Positions 31,843-41,585 of a stretch of 64,000 bases of DNA are shown in pieces. Position numbers and translations under genes: made by a program. The stretch comes from Natronococcus sp. AD-5 (GTDB taxonomy: Archaea; Halobacteriota; Halobacteria; Halobacteriales; Natrialbaceae). The stretch lies in contig NZ_CP132294.1 of NCBI RefSeq assembly GCF_030734285.1, forward strand, positions 682,001 through 746,000, in the 5' to 3' direction. Each line of letters starts with the position of its first letter. The stretch's first letter is position 1. Below the pieces are notes generated by a model. It saw nothing but the letters and a program-made list of their open reading frames with translations, was not told where the DNA came from and did no database searches.

Positions 31843-33108
31843 TCAGCGGGCGATTCGATTCACGACCGGCGTCGCCGTAACGCCGTGGACGAAGATCGAG
31901 AGCAGGATTACCGCCCCGACCAGTGCCCACAGCAGGTCGGCGTCGGTGAACGCGCCCTCGTTCAGGCCGTGGGCGAGGTAGTAGAACGAGCCGATCCCGC
32001 GGATCCCAAAGAAGGCGATCGTTCCTCGTTCGGCCCATCCTCGATCGAAACCGAGCAGCGACGCGATCCCGGCGACGGGACGGACGACGAAGACGATCGC
32101 CACCGCGGCGACGATCGCCTCGAGCGTCAGCGGCTCGAGGAGTCCGCCGGCGATCGCGCCGCCGAAGAATAACATGATGACCGCCATCGCCGTCTGCTCC
32201 GCCAGTTCACTGATCTCGTGGAGCGCCTCGTTGTAGTCGTGCGACCGCTCGTAGTCGCGGATCATCACCGCGGCGACGAAGACGGCGATGAACCCGTAGG
32301 CGCCGGCGAGCTCCGTGGTTCCGTAGACCAACAGCGTTCCGGCGACCGCCTCGAGCCCCTGGACCGACTTCGCGATCTGCGTCTCGGGGTTCGTCAGGAA
32401 GACGAGCCGGGCGACCACCCAGCCGAGCGCGACGCCGAGGACGGCGCCGACGACGATCCTGTAGACGACGTCGATCAGGAGCCACTCGCCGGCCCAGTTG
32501 CCGGGCGCGATCCCGACGAGCGCGAGCGCGAGCGCCAGGTTGGTAAACGGAAACGCGAACCCGTCGTTCAGCCCGGCTTCGGAGGAGAGCGCGAACCGAA
32601 CCTCGTTCTCGCGATCGATCTCGTCCGACCCGTCCACCGGGCCGGCGCCGTTGGGTCCGTCGCCGGGGTCGGCGACCTGGACCTCCGAGGCGAGCACCGG
32701 GTCGGTCGGCGCGATACACGCGCCGAGTAGGACCGCCGTCGGGAGGAACAGGCCGACGTACCACCAGCCGAGCAGTGCCGCGCCGGCGATCGACAGCGGC
32801 ATCGCGATCGCGAGGAGCCGCCAGGTCGATACCCACGCGCGCAGCCCCGGCGGCCGGTCGATCTTCAGTCCGACCGCCATCAGTGCGATGATGACGCCGA
32901 ACTCCGCGAGCCGTTCGGTGAGGATTCCCTGCTCGAGCGGATCCGGCGCCGGCAACCCGGTCGGGAGTCCGAACGCGAGCAGACCGAACGAGACGAAGAA
33001 AATGGGAAGCGAAATCGCCCTGTCGGAGACGAATCGCGGCAGGATCGAAACGCCGAACAGTACGATCCCGACGAGGATCAGGCCGACGTCGTACAACTCG
33101 AGAGCCAT
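31843..33108 (-). CDS. Na+/H+ antiporter (CPA1/NhaP type)
   Basis: Cation:proton antiporter of 421 residues with about 12 membrane helices. Family marks are GACIAPTDPVLASEVQV (the conserved TDP helix break), EAGLNDGFAFPFTNLALAL (the Asp of the ion-binding ND pair) and GIRGIGSFYYLAHGL near the end. It exchanges Na+ (or K+) for protons and helps pH and salt balance. The short hydrophilic C-terminus has no regulatory TrkA domain. Start ATG 33108 (MALELYDVGLI) is chosen; the frame stays open upstream but overlaps the divergent lipoprotein gene. Confidence 0.88.
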   Translation of the reverse strand: MALELYDVGLILVGIVLFGVSILPRFVSDRAISLPIFFVSFGLLAFGLPTGLPAPDPLEQGILTERLAEFGVIIALMAVGLKIDRPPGLRAWVSTWRLLAIAMPLSIAGAALLGWWYVGLFLPTAVLLGACIAPTDPVLASEVQVADPGDGPNGAGPVDGSDEIDRENEVRFALSSEAGLNDGFAFPFTNLALALALVGIAPGNWAGEWLLIDVVYRIVVGAVLGVALGWVVARLVFLTNPETQIAKSVQGLEAVAGTLLVYGTTELAGAYGFIAVFVAAVMIRDYERSHDYNEALHEISELAEQTAMAVIMLFFGGAIAGGLLEPLTLEAIVAAVAIVFVVRPVAGIASLLGFDRGWAERGTIAFFGIRGIGSFYYLAHGLNEGAFTDADLLWALVGAVILLSIFVHGVTATPVVNRIAR

Positions 33109-33199
33109 CGATACCGCAACCAACGTGTACTCGGTCTTGAGTAACGGGCTGGCAGCTGCAGAACCAACGTCTATTGCCGGGGGATTCGGAACGTTTGCT

Positions 33200-33805
33200 A
33201 TGGAATCGGGATCTTCCTCCGGAAACGCGAGTCGGTCGCCAAACCGACGACGGCTCCTGCAGTTGGCCAGCCTCGGCGGGGTGTCGCTTCTGAGCGGCTG
33301 CACCGAAGACGTCGGCGAAGAGCTTCCGCCGAACAGGGAGTGGCCCGTCGCCGAGCTGAAACCGAAGCTGCCGGTCGAGGAGCAAACGGAGGTACTCGAG
33401 GAGCGCATCGAGGCGATGGCCGACGCCGAGATCGCGGACGAGGACGAGTTCGCCGCCGCCTTCGACGAGTACGCCTTTGAGATCGAATCCGTCGAGCGGG
33501 AGCGAGAGGTCCTGACGGTCGAGTACGTCAGCACCGAGCGGTACGCGGAGGGAACGCTCCACGACGTCGCGCCGATCGCGGGTGCGTTCGCGGCGCTGCT
33601 CGAATCCGGCTACGACGTTCTCGCGCTCGGTATCACCGCCTTGGACGGAGCGCCGGCGGCGTACGGGTCGGCCTCGGTCGAGGCCGAGTGGACCGAGGCG
33701 TACAACGAGGGGGGGCTGACCGCCAAGGAGTACGGCGAGCTGGTGGCGGGAACGATCGAGTCCGAGCGCCAGCCGCCGGAAGTCGAGACCGAACCGGACG
33801 AGTAA
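33200..33805 (+). CDS. Tat-exported lipoprotein, unknown function
   Basis: A 201-residue protein with a twin-arginine signal and a lipobox (RRRLLQLASLGGVSLLSGC), so it is probably anchored to the outer face of the membrane. After the Cys come an acidic region and a helix-rich domain (KLPVEEQTEVLEERIEAM... DEFAAAFDEYAFEIESV... LEVGYDVLALG-like). I recognise no enzyme motif. It is divergent from the NhaP antiporter, across about 90 bp of shared promoter DNA, and could be functionally linked to it. Confidence 0.75.
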   Translation: MESGSSSGNASRSPNRRRLLQLASLGGVSLLSGCTEDVGEELPPNREWPVAELKPKLPVEEQTEVLEERIEAMADAEIADEDEFAAAFDEYAFEIESVEREREVLTVEYVSTERYAEGTLHDVAPIAGAFAALLESGYDVLALGITALDGAPAAYGSASVEAEWTEAYNEGGLTAKEYGELVAGTIESERQPPEVETEPDE

Positions 33806-33936
33806 CGCCTCGGGACGGGTCCGGCGACGCGAATCGGATCGCCCCGAGCGCCGACGACGGTTCGATTCGGTCGACGACCGCGCAACCGGTCGCACGCCGG
33901 TGAAACATATGTCCCCCTTCGGGCCCTCGGGTACGT

Positions 33937-35157
33937 ATGAACAGCCGGACCGACGTTCTCGTCATCGGCGGCGGCGCAACCGGGGCCGGGGTCGCCAGGG
34001 ACCTCGCGCTCCGAGACGTCGAGGTAACGCTCGTCGAACGCGACGGACTCTCGGCCGGCACCTCGGGGCGATCGCACGGGCTGCTCCACAGCGGCGCGCG
34101 CTACGCCGAGGCCGACCGGCCGGAGGCGCGAGCCTGTCTCGAGGAGAGTCGGATTCTGAAGGAAATCGCCGGCGTCTGCGTTCGCGATACGCGCGGCCTG
34201 TTCGTCCAGCTATCCGAGGACGATCCGGACTACTTCGAGGCGAAGCGCGCGGCCTGCGAGGAGGTCGGCATTTCGACCGAGGTCGTCGACGGCGAGTCGG
34301 TTCGCGCCGAGATCCCCGACCTCACCGACGACGTCGAGCGGGCGATGTGGGTTCCCGACGGCGTCGTCCTCCCGTCTCGGCTGGTCGCGGCGAACGCGGC
34401 CGACGCGCGCGATCACGGCGCGGAGGTTTTGACCCGCGCGCCGGTGACGGGGATGCGCCGCGAGAACGGCCGCGTCACCGAGGTCGACCTCGGGGGCGAG
34501 GTCGACGAGACGATCGAACCGACCTACGTCGTCAACGCCGCCGGTCCCTACGCGGCGTCGATTGCGGAGATGGTCGATGCGACCGTCACCCTCCACCCGA
34601 CCAAGGGCGTCATGGTTTCGGTCGAGTACGATCGGCTCGAGCCGGTGCTCAACCGCTGTCGCGACCCCGACGACGGCGACATCATCGTCCCGCACGACGA
34701 CGAGGTCGTCCTCGGGACGACGAGCGTGCCGGTTGACGATCCGGAGGAGTACGAGCGAGCCGACTGGGAGGTCGAGCGCTCGGTCGAAGAGTGTGCGAAG
34801 ATGCTGCCGCCGGTCGCCGACGCCGCCCGCCTCCGGACCTGGTGGGGCGTCCGCCCGCTCTACGAGCCCGAGGAGGCCGCGCTCGACGAGCGCGGGATCT
34901 CGCGGGGCTTCCACCTGCTCGAGCACGACGACGAGGGCGTGGACAACATCGCCAGCATCGTCGGCGGGAAGCTCACGACCTACCGGAAGATGGCCGAAGC
35001 GACGGCGGACCTGGTCTGTGATCGGCTCGACGTCGACGCCGACTGCGAGACGGCGACGCGACGGCTCCCCGGCGCGGACGATCCGGAGCAGGTCGACGAA
35101 TTCGTCGCGGAGTTCGACGGCCAGGGGCCGACGGACGAGGATCTGATCGGTCGCTGA
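33937..35157 (+). CDS. GlpA-like FAD-dependent glycerol-3-phosphate dehydrogenase/oxidase, short form
   Basis: FAD oxidoreductase of the DAO/GlpD superfamily, 406 residues. The FAD motif is VLVIGGGATGAGVARDLALR, followed by the GlpA/GlpD segment GTSGRSHGLLHSGARYA and, at the C-terminal part, TTWWGVRPL-type (LRTWWGVRPLYEP) and SIVGGKLTTYRKMAE. Haloarchaeal GlpA proteins usually have about 550-590 residues with a C-terminal Cys-rich BFD-like domain; that domain is missing here, and there is no glpB, glpC or glycerol kinase beside it. It may be a stand-alone paralog acting on glycerol-3-phosphate or another hydroxy acid. Confidence 0.8.
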   Translation: MNSRTDVLVIGGGATGAGVARDLALRDVEVTLVERDGLSAGTSGRSHGLLHSGARYAEADRPEARACLEESRILKEIAGVCVRDTRGLFVQLSEDDPDYFEAKRAACEEVGISTEVVDGESVRAEIPDLTDDVERAMWVPDGVVLPSRLVAANAADARDHGAEVLTRAPVTGMRRENGRVTEVDLGGEVDETIEPTYVVNAAGPYAASIAEMVDATVTLHPTKGVMVSVEYDRLEPVLNRCRDPDDGDIIVPHDDEVVLGTTSVPVDDPEEYERADWEVERSVEECAKMLPPVADAARLRTWWGVRPLYEPEEAALDERGISRGFHLLEHDDEGVDNIASIVGGKLTTYRKMAEATADLVCDRLDVDADCETATRRLPGADDPEQVDEFVAEFDGQGPTDEDLIGR

Positions 35158-35210
35158 GCGCTCGCGCGTCGAAACCGAGCGAAACGGAGCCTCGAACGGG
35201 GAGACGGAGA

Positions 35211-37034
35211 CTACTCGAGGACGACCAGCGTGTCGCCCATGTCGACGCTCTCGCCCTCCTCGATAGCGACCTGGGAGACCGTGCCGCCGCGGGAGGCGAC
35301 GATATCGTTCTCCATCTTCATCGCCTCGAGGACGACGAGCACGTCGCCGGCCGTGACCTCGTCGCCGACCTCGACTTCGACGCCGAGGATCGTTCCCTGC
35401 ATCTCCGCGTCGACCGTCTCGCCGTCGCCCTCGACGGCGGTCTCTTCGTCGGCGGACCCGCCGGCGGGCTGTGGCGGGCTCGCGGCCCGACTGCCGCCGT
35501 CGCCGGTCGGGATGGCCGGCGCGCCGTGTTCCTCGAGGTTGACCTCGAAGCGCTTCCCGTTGACCTCGACGGTGAACTCGCGCTCGACGGACTCCTCGTC
35601 CTCGGCGCCGCCGGTGTCGGCCGATCCCCACTGCTCCTGGGCGTCCGCGATGCGGCTCTCGTCGAGCTCCTCGTCCAGGTACTTCGTGGTGTGGGTGCTG
35701 GCGACGAACTCCTCGTCGGTGAGCATCAGCCGGTGGAACGGGATGATCGTCGGGATGCCCTCGATCTCGTACTCCCTGAGCGCGCGCAGCGACCGCTCGA
35801 GGCACTCGTCGCGGTCCTCGCCCCAGACGATCAGCTTCGCGATCATCGAGTCGTAGTCGGTGACCAGTTCGTCGCCCTGTTTGAGCGCGTCGTCGAGGCG
35901 GACGCCGATCCCGCCCGGCGGATCGTACGTCGTCAGCGTGCCGCCGGTCGCGGGCGCGAAGTCCTCGGCGGCGTTTTCGGCGTTGATCCGGAACTCGATC
36001 GCGTGGCCGTCGATCTCGACGTCGTCCTGGTCGAAGTCGATCTCCTCGCCGGCGGCGATCCGGATCTGGCGCTTGACGATGTCGATGCCCGTGATCTCCT
36101 CGGTGACCGTGTGCTCGACCTGGATCCGGGTGTTGACCTCGAGGAAGTAGAAGTTCGCGTCCGGCCCCAGCGGGCCGTCGCGGCCGGGCTCCTCCTCGAC
36201 GAGGAACTCGACGGTGCCGGCGTTGGTGTAGTCGGCGGCGGAGACGCCGCGGCGGGCCGCCTCGCCGATCTTCTCGCGGAGGTCGTCCGTCAGCGCCGCG
36301 GACGGGCCCTCTTCGATGACCTTCTGGTGGCGGCGCTGGAGCGAACAGTCGCGCTCGCCGAGGTGGCGGACGTTGCCGTGCTGGTCGGCGACGATCTGGA
36401 CCTCGATGTGGCGGGGTTGCTCGAGGTAGCGCTCGAGGTAGACCGACGGGTTGTCGAAGTACGCTTCGCCCTCGCGCTTGGCGCTCTCGAGTTGGTCTTC
36501 GACCTCGCTCTCGTCCCAGACGACCTTCATCCCGCGGCCGCCGCCGCCGCCCTCGGCCTTGATCGCGATCGGGTAGCCGTGTTTCTCGCCGAAGGCTTTG
36601 ACCTCCTCGGGTTCGGTGACCGGGTCGGTCGTGCCGGGCACGATCGGGACGTCGGCCTCGTTCATGATCTTCCGGGCCTTCGTCTTCTCGCCCAGCGACT
36701 CCATCGCGTCGCTCGAGGGGCCGACCCAGGTGATCCCCTCCGCGTCTTCGACCTTGCTCGCGAACTCGGCGTTCTCGGCGAGAAAGCCGTAACCGGGGTG
36801 GATGGCGTCGGCGTCGGCCTTGCGCGCGGCCTCGATGACGGCCTCGTGATCCAGATACGAGTCCGCCGCGCGGGCTGGCCCGACGTTGTAGGCCTCATCG
36901 GCGTAGCGGACGTGTCCCGAGTCCTTGTCGGCCTCGGAGTAGATAGCGACGGTTCCGACGTTCAACTCTTCGCACGCTCGCATCACGCGAACGGCGATCT
37001 CCCCGCGGTTCGCCACGAGAACCTTCCTGAACAT
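35211..37034 (-). CDS. pccA: Propionyl/acetyl-CoA carboxylase, biotin carboxylase-BCCP subunit
   Basis: Biotin-dependent carboxylase alpha subunit of about 607 residues. It has the N-terminal biotin carboxylase domain ([21 protein letters not shown]-grasp segment [31 protein letters not shown]) and a C-terminal biotin carrier domain with the biotin-accepting Lys in [11 protein letters not shown] linker near residues 500-540 is acidic and Ala/Gly-rich. It charges biotin with bicarbonate and ATP; PccB then transfers the carboxyl group to propionyl- or acetyl-CoA. ATG 37034 (MFRKVLVA) is the conserved start; another ATG is six codons upstream. It is downstream of pccB and pccX, with a 250-bp gap. 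Confidence 0.92.
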   Translation of the reverse strand: MFRKVLVANRGEIAVRVMRACEELNVGTVAIYSEADKDSGHVRYADEAYNVGPARAADSYLDHEAVIEAARKADADAIHPGYGFLAENAEFASKVEDAEGITWVGPSSDAMESLGEKTKARKIMNEADVPIVPGTTDPVTEPEEVKAFGEKHGYPIAIKAEGGGGGRGMKVVWDESEVEDQLESAKREGEAYFDNPSVYLERYLEQPRHIEVQIVADQHGNVRHLGERDCSLQRRHQKVIEEGPSAALTDDLREKIGEAARRGVSAADYTNAGTVEFLVEEEPGRDGPLGPDANFYFLEVNTRIQVEHTVTEEITGIDIVKRQIRIAAGEEIDFDQDDVEIDGHAIEFRINAENAAEDFAPATGGTLTTYDPPGGIGVRLDDALKQGDELVTDYDSMIAKLIVWGEDRDECLERSLRALREYEIEGIPTIIPFHRLMLTDEEFVASTHTTKYLDEELDESRIADAQEQWGSADTGGAEDEESVEREFTVEVNGKRFEVNLEEHGAPAIPTGDGGSRAASPPQPAGGSADEETAVEGDGETVDAEMQGTILGVEVEVGDEVTAGDVLVVLEAMKMENDIVASRGGTVSQVAIEEGESVDMGDTLVVLE

Positions 37035-37284
37035 TCCTGTTGAAATCGTCATCGGGCGGCTACCTTACTTTTTCGCAACGGTTCCGTCGACTGGCGGGTA
37101 AACTCGGGTTGACGGGCGGTGCCGAGACGGCGGTCGCCGCGTTAGCCGCCGATTTCCGCGGCGATCTCCTCCAGCGCGTCGTCGCCGTTCGTCGAGGGAG
37201 GGAGACCGCGGCCGCAACTTCCGGGTTAACGAGCCCGCCGCTGCCGTCGGTTCGCGACTCGAGAGCGCCGAACGCGCTCGTGGT

Positions 37285-37596
37285 TCAGAACCGATCCGTC
37301 CGTCCCGCGGCGGTCCACGGATCCGTCGGCGCGTCGCGCGGGATGCGGACGTGGCGCTGCTGCTGTTCGCGGATCCGGCCGCTGAAGGCCCACCGGCGGT
37401 CGTCCCAGGTCTCCTCGTCGTCGGCTTCCGCGGCTGCCGCCAGCGCCTGATCGTGGAGGTGTGCGCCGATGGCGGCGACGATCGCCGCCGCCTCCTCGGA
37501 GTCGGCGTCGTCCGGGATGTCGAGGGCGACCCCCGGCGGCAGGACGCCGCCGAACGGGTCGCCGTCGGTCGCGTTCGACTGGTGCTGTGCGGTCAT
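37285..37596 (-). CDS. pccX: Small PCC subunit (PccX-like)
   Basis: A 103-residue acidic protein between pccB and pccA. The conserved part is the end: [18 protein letters not shown]. The helix [25 protein letters not shown] precedes it. In Haloferax a small third subunit of this type (PccX) is required for propionyl-CoA carboxylase activity; the location and the C-terminal WxF...GR motif fit. The ATG lies one base after the pccB stop, so expression is coupled. It has been compared with the epsilon subunit of actinobacterial carboxylases. Confidence 0.8.
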   Translation of the reverse strand: MTAQHQSNATDGDPFGGVLPPGVALDIPDDADSEEAAAIVAAIGAHLHDQALAAAAEADDEETWDDRRWAFSGRIREQQQRHVRIPRDAPTDPWTAAGRTDRF

Positions 37597-37597
37597 C

Positions 37598-39148
37598 TCA
37601 GAGCGGGATGTTGCCGTGTTTCTTGTCCGGGTTCTCCTCGCGCTTCGTCTCGAGCATCTCGAGGTCGGCGATCAGCCGCGGGCGCGTTTCGGTGGGGAGA
37701 ATGACGTCGTCGAGGAAGCCCTTGTCCGTCGCCGTGTAGGGGTTGGCGAACTCCTCGCGGTACTCCTCGATGAGTTCGTCCCGGAGTTCGTCGGGGTTCT
37801 CCGCTTCGGCGAGTTCCTCGCGGTAGAGGATGTTGACCGCGCCCTGCGGCCCCATGACGGCGATCTCGGCGGTCGGCCAGGCGTAGTTGACGTCGGCGCC
37901 CAGGTTCTTCGAGGCCATGACGCAGTAGGCGCCGCCGTAGGCCTTGCGCGTGATGACCGTCAGCAGGGGAACGGTCGCCTCCGCGTACGCGTAGAGTAAC
38001 TTGGCGCCGTGGCGGATGATCCCGCGGTGTTCCTGGTCCGTTCCGGGCATGTAGCCGGGGACGTCGACGAAGGTCACGATCGGGATGTTAAAGGAGTCGC
38101 AAAAGCGGACGAACCGCGAGCCCTTCATCGAGGCGTCGACGGTGAGCGTGCCGGCGTTGACCCGCGGCTGGTTTGCGACGAGACCCACCGAGCGGCCGTC
38201 GAGGCGCCCGAAGCCGACGACGACGTTCTGCGCGAAGTTCTCGGCGACCTCGAAGAACGAACCCTCGTCGACGATCGAGTCGATGACGTTGGTCATGTCG
38301 TACGGTTTCTGCGGGCTGTCGGGGACGATCGACTCGAGCGCCTCGTCGCGCCGATCCGGATCGTCCCAGGGGTCGACCCGCGGCGGGTCCTCGACGTTGT
38401 TCTGCGGGAGGTACGAGAGCAGGCGCTTGATGTCGTCCAGGGCCTGTTCCTCGTTCTCGCAGACGAACTCGGCGACGCCGGTCTTGTTGGCGTGGGTCAT
38501 CGCGCCGCCGAGTTCCTCGTGCGTGACGTCTTCACCGGTGACCGTCTTGGTGACGCCGGGGCCGGTGATGTACATGTGGCTCGTGTCCTTCACCATGAAG
38601 ATGAAATCGGTGATCGACGGCGAGTAGACGGCGCCGCCGGCACAGGGTCCCATGATCGAGGAGATCTGGGGGACGACGCCGCTGGCTTCCTGATTGCGCC
38701 GGAAGATCTCGGTGAAGCCGGCGAGGCTCTTGACGCCCTCCTGGATGCGCGCGCCGGCGGAGTCGTTGAGGCCGACGACGGGGGCGCCGACCTCCATCGC
38801 CATGTCCATCACCTTGCAGATCTTCTCGGCGAAGACCTCGCCCAGCGAGCCGCCGAAGACGGTGAAGTCGTGGGCGAAGACGAAGACCGTTCGACCGTTG
38901 ACCTCGCCGTAGCCCGTGATGACGCCGTCGCCCGGGATCTGCTTTTCCTCCATCCCGAACTGGCTCGTCTGGTGGGTTCGGAGCTGATCGAACTCCGTGA
39001 ACGTCCCGTCGTCGAGGAAGTAGTCGATCCGCTCGCGGGCGGTCATCTTCCCCTTGTCATGTTGTTTCTCGATTCGGGCCTCACCACCGCCCATCCGGGC
39101 TTCTTCCCGGAGTTCCTCGAGTTCCTCGATGCGATCCTCCATCGTCAT
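37598..39148 (-). CDS. pccB: Propionyl/acetyl-CoA carboxylase, carboxyltransferase subunit
   Basis: Carboxyltransferase of 516 residues, normal for PccB. Recognisable segments are [17 protein letters not shown], the N-domain oxyanion region [31 protein letters not shown], the CoA-binding stretch [14 protein letters not shown], and in the C-domain [31 protein letters not shown] and [20 protein letters not shown]. In haloarchaea the enzyme serves propionate and odd-chain or branched-chain catabolism, and the 3-hydroxypropionate route to PHBV precursors in some species. ATG 39148 is chosen ([11 protein letters not shown]); the upstream frame has no conserved residues. Confidence 0.93.
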   Translation of the reverse strand: MTMEDRIEELEELREEARMGGGEARIEKQHDKGKMTARERIDYFLDDGTFTEFDQLRTHQTSQFGMEEKQIPGDGVITGYGEVNGRTVFVFAHDFTVFGGSLGEVFAEKICKVMDMAMEVGAPVVGLNDSAGARIQEGVKSLAGFTEIFRRNQEASGVVPQISSIMGPCAGGAVYSPSITDFIFMVKDTSHMYITGPGVTKTVTGEDVTHEELGGAMTHANKTGVAEFVCENEEQALDDIKRLLSYLPQNNVEDPPRVDPWDDPDRRDEALESIVPDSPQKPYDMTNVIDSIVDEGSFFEVAENFAQNVVVGFGRLDGRSVGLVANQPRVNAGTLTVDASMKGSRFVRFCDSFNIPIVTFVDVPGYMPGTDQEHRGIIRHGAKLLYAYAEATVPLLTVITRKAYGGAYCVMASKNLGADVNYAWPTAEIAVMGPQGAVNILYREELAEAENPDELRDELIEEYREEFANPYTATDKGFLDDVILPTETRPRLIADLEMLETKREENPDKKHGNIPL

Positions 39149-39523
39149 GCCGGAAACACCTCCATCGGTTGCATACGGCGTTGTGTGACGACCAACAGGA
39201 AAAGAATTCCGTAACCCGCTACAATTGATCAGTAACAAACGGGCATCAACCGTAGCGTGAAGGACGTGCCCGAGCGAGGGGAAGTTGGGTGAGAAGCAAT
39301 GCTCGACCGTTGTCCGGGCAGCGGTCGACTGTGAGTACGAGCACGAGACCTCGGGAAATCGCTCGTCGAAGTCTGGTTCGTGATCTCCGAATACCGAATC
39401 AGACGCTTCTGACACCGATTTCCCTACTATAGCGAAACTGACTCAACCAGATCACAGCTGACAGCCTTCGCAACTCTCCACAATGCTACGATCTCACCTT
39501 GATACCGTGGAGTTCGGGCCCGG
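39149..39523. other. 375-bp intergenic region upstream of pccB
   Basis: No gene recognised. It contains the pccB promoter side on the minus strand, with an AT-rich patch near 39215-39235, and the 3' side of the NSS symporter gene that ends at 39524. I saw no strong hairpin or clear TATA box at the usual distance from the pccB ATG. Confidence 0.35.
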
Positions 39524-40870
39524 TCAGAAGAGAGCGGGACCGCCCAGCGTGACGATCAGGTCGCGGGCGGAGATCAGCAACACCAGACCGACGACGAGGA
39601 GGATGACCGTCCGGATGTACCAGACCCAGGTAGTCGGAATCGTGCCGTTCGCGTCACTCTTTAGTCCTTTCGCCAGTTCGTCCGCCGAGTTGGGGTACAC
39701 CCACCCGACGAAGATCACGAGGAGGAACACGCCGAGGGGTAACAGCAACTGCCCGGTGATGCCGTCGATGAGTTCCAAGAAGTCCAGGGACATCGCCGAC
39801 GGAACGCCGAGAACGAACGCGATGGCCGCGATACCGAAGGTAGCTAGCTTGCGATCGATTCCGTAGTTGTCGATGAGGAACGAGACGACGACTTCGAGAA
39901 TGCTGATCGCGCTCGAGAGCGCGCCGATCAACACGACGCCGAAGAACAGGAAGCCGACGATCCGACTCCCCGGAATCTCGGCGATCGCGCCGCCGACACC
40001 GATGAACAGTTCGCCGGCACCACCTTCGCCCGGCGTCGCGCCGATGGAGAAAAGCACCGGGAAGATGATTAGTCCGGCCATGATCGCGATGCTCGTGTCC
40101 AGCGCGGCGATCCAGGCGCTGTCCTCAGCGAGGTTGCGGTCCTCGCCGAGGTAGGAGGCGTACGTGATCATCACGCCCATTCCCAGCGACAGCGTGAAGA
40201 ACGCCTGGCCGGCGGCCGCGGGCAGGATCGACTGCCACTGATCGGCGATCACTGCCGTATCGAGCGAGAAGTAGTACTCGTACCCCTGAGAGGCGCCCTC
40301 GAGCGTGAACGCGTAGGCGATCAGCGCGAGGAAAATGACGATCAGGCTCGGGATCATGAGCTTTACCGAAAGTTCGATTCCGCGCTGGATCCCGAGCGCG
40401 ACGATTATCGCCGTCGTCAAGAGGAAGATCGCGTGCAAGACCACGGTCGTCGGCCCTTCGGCTACAGCCAAGAAGTACCCTTCCGGATCCGCGAAGTACG
40501 ACCCGGTGAGGCTCGCGCCCGTGTATCGGAGGACCCAACCGGCTGCGACAGAATAGTAGGATAAGATGGCGAATCCGGTAACTACGAACAGTGCCCCTAA
40601 GATTCGCCAGTTTCCGTACCCCAGCCGCTCGAACGCGTTGAACGGGTTACGCTCGGATCGGCGCCCGACGACGAACTCGACCAGAATCACGGGGATCCCG
40701 ATCAGGAGAACGAATAGCAGGTAAATTGCTAGGAAGGCGGAACCCCCCTCTTGGCCGGCCTGGAAGGGGAACCGCCAGATGTTCCCGAGACCGACGGCAC
40801 TTCCTACAGCTGCTAAAATAAATCCGATTCGTGTAGCCCAATTTTCACGGGCGTTGGCACTTGTTGCCAT
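39524..40870 (-). CDS. Neurotransmitter:sodium symporter (NSS/SNF) family transporter
   Basis: Sodium-coupled importer of amino acids or related compounds, 448 residues with about 11-12 helices. The N-terminal signature RIGFILAAVGSAVGLGNIWRFPFQAGQEGG is the unwound TM1 that binds Na+ and substrate. Others are GYGNWRILGALF, SLGMGVMITYASYLGEDRNL (TM6-like Gly hinge) and LSSAISILEVVVSFL. ATG 40870 (MATSANAREN) is preferred: a TATA-like box at 40895-40904 lies about 25 bases upstream, which leaves no room for the GTG at 40876 in a leaderless mRNA. A remnant of another copy lies at 41122. Substrate unknown. Confidence 0.9.
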   Translation of the reverse strand: MATSANARENWATRIGFILAAVGSAVGLGNIWRFPFQAGQEGGSAFLAIYLLFVLLIGIPVILVEFVVGRRSERNPFNAFERLGYGNWRILGALFVVTGFAILSYYSVAAGWVLRYTGASLTGSYFADPEGYFLAVAEGPTTVVLHAIFLLTTAIIVALGIQRGIELSVKLMIPSLIVIFLALIAYAFTLEGASQGYEYYFSLDTAVIADQWQSILPAAAGQAFFTLSLGMGVMITYASYLGEDRNLAEDSAWIAALDTSIAIMAGLIIFPVLFSIGATPGEGGAGELFIGVGGAIAEIPGSRIVGFLFFGVVLIGALSSAISILEVVVSFLIDNYGIDRKLATFGIAAIAFVLGVPSAMSLDFLELIDGITGQLLLPLGVFLLVIFVGWVYPNSADELAKGLKSDANGTIPTTWVWYIRTVILLVVGLVLLISARDLIVTLGGPALF

Positions 40871-40894
40871 ATCCACCTGACGATTCTTTCCTTA

Positions 40895-40904
40895 CCTTAT
40901 AAAG
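40895..40904 (-). promoter_or_regulatory. TATA-like box of the NSS symporter gene
   Basis: The minus strand reads CTTTATAAGG here, ending about 25 bases before the ATG at 40870. This is a good match to the haloarchaeal TATA element and decides the start codon choice. Confidence 0.6.
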
Positions 40905-41121
40905 ATTGATGAATATCAGAGATCTATACCGCGATTACGGCCGAATGTCGTTTACGGTTGCACGCCCTACCGGCCGAACGGAATTATTCGTTCGACGATA
41001 TGTTTCCTGGCTCCACGGTCGGCGAGACGCCAAACCGCTAACGAGTCACTACTGAGTCGGTATCCATAACCACCTCAGGGACGGTCACGCCTCGTCGCAG
41101 ACCGGCACCGCCGCACGCTAA

Positions 41122-41310
41122 TCACCGCGGATCGCCGTCGACGAACTCGAGAAGGGGATCGGCGATCTCAACGGCCTCGGCCGGGTGCGGATTTCGGCGA
41201 TCCACGTCCCGATCGTCATCGTGCTGGTCGTCACGCTGTATCTCGCCATCGTCGGGTACATCGACTTCCTCACCGGAGCGTTCGCGGAGTGGACGAACGC
41301 GAACCTGTAA
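41122..41310 (+). pseudogene. C-terminal remnant of a second NSS symporter gene
   Basis: Between the stop at 41119 and TAA 41308 the plus strand encodes about 62 residues without a start codon: AVDELEKGIGDLNGLG, then a membrane helix HVPIVIVLVVTLYLAIVGYI and DFLTGAFAEWTNANL. This matches in layout the end of the intact NSS gene next door (SADELAKGLKSDANGT, helix, DLIVTLGG): both have xDEL-KG, a short polar link and one last helix. It is best read as the tail of a degraded paralog in the opposite direction. A T-run after 41330 (TTTCGTTTTTTG) could be its old terminator. Confidence 0.6.
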
Positions 41311-41555
41311 CGGACGCAACTTCGGTTTCGTTTTTTGTACCACCGATCGACGTCCCGCAGTGTTGCCGGCACGGTGCCCCTCGGCGAACTGCAAGTGTGT
41401 CGCTACCGATATTCCGCCGAGACCGGGCGAAGGGAACGGTCTCATCTGGTCGTCGAAACGACGAGTAGCCGAGCGGCTCGCTTCCGTTCGGACGCGAACC
41501 GCGGTAAGCGACGTACTTTCTTTCCTCGATTGAGGTATGTTATCATCACATAAAC

Positions 41556-41566
41556 TCTTTATATGG
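41556..41566 (+). promoter_or_regulatory. TATA-like box of the Liv binding-protein gene
   Basis: CTCTTTATATGG lies 20-30 bases before ATG 41586. It supports a leaderless mRNA starting at MGREFN rather than at the in-frame ATG 41571, and it shows that the permuted gene still has a normal promoter. Confidence 0.55.
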
Positions 41567-41585
41567 TTGGGTGAGACCATATGGC

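Noticed and set aside
37040-37450. Plus-strand open frame overlapping pccX
   Set aside because: It is antisense to pccX, whose end motif and tight spacing to pccB are convincing; its own sequence has no family features.
41122-41580. Open frame on the minus strand over the symporter remnant
   Set aside because: The opposite strand has a hydrophobic helix and an ending alike to the intact symporter; the minus frame is Arg/Asp-rich with no motif.
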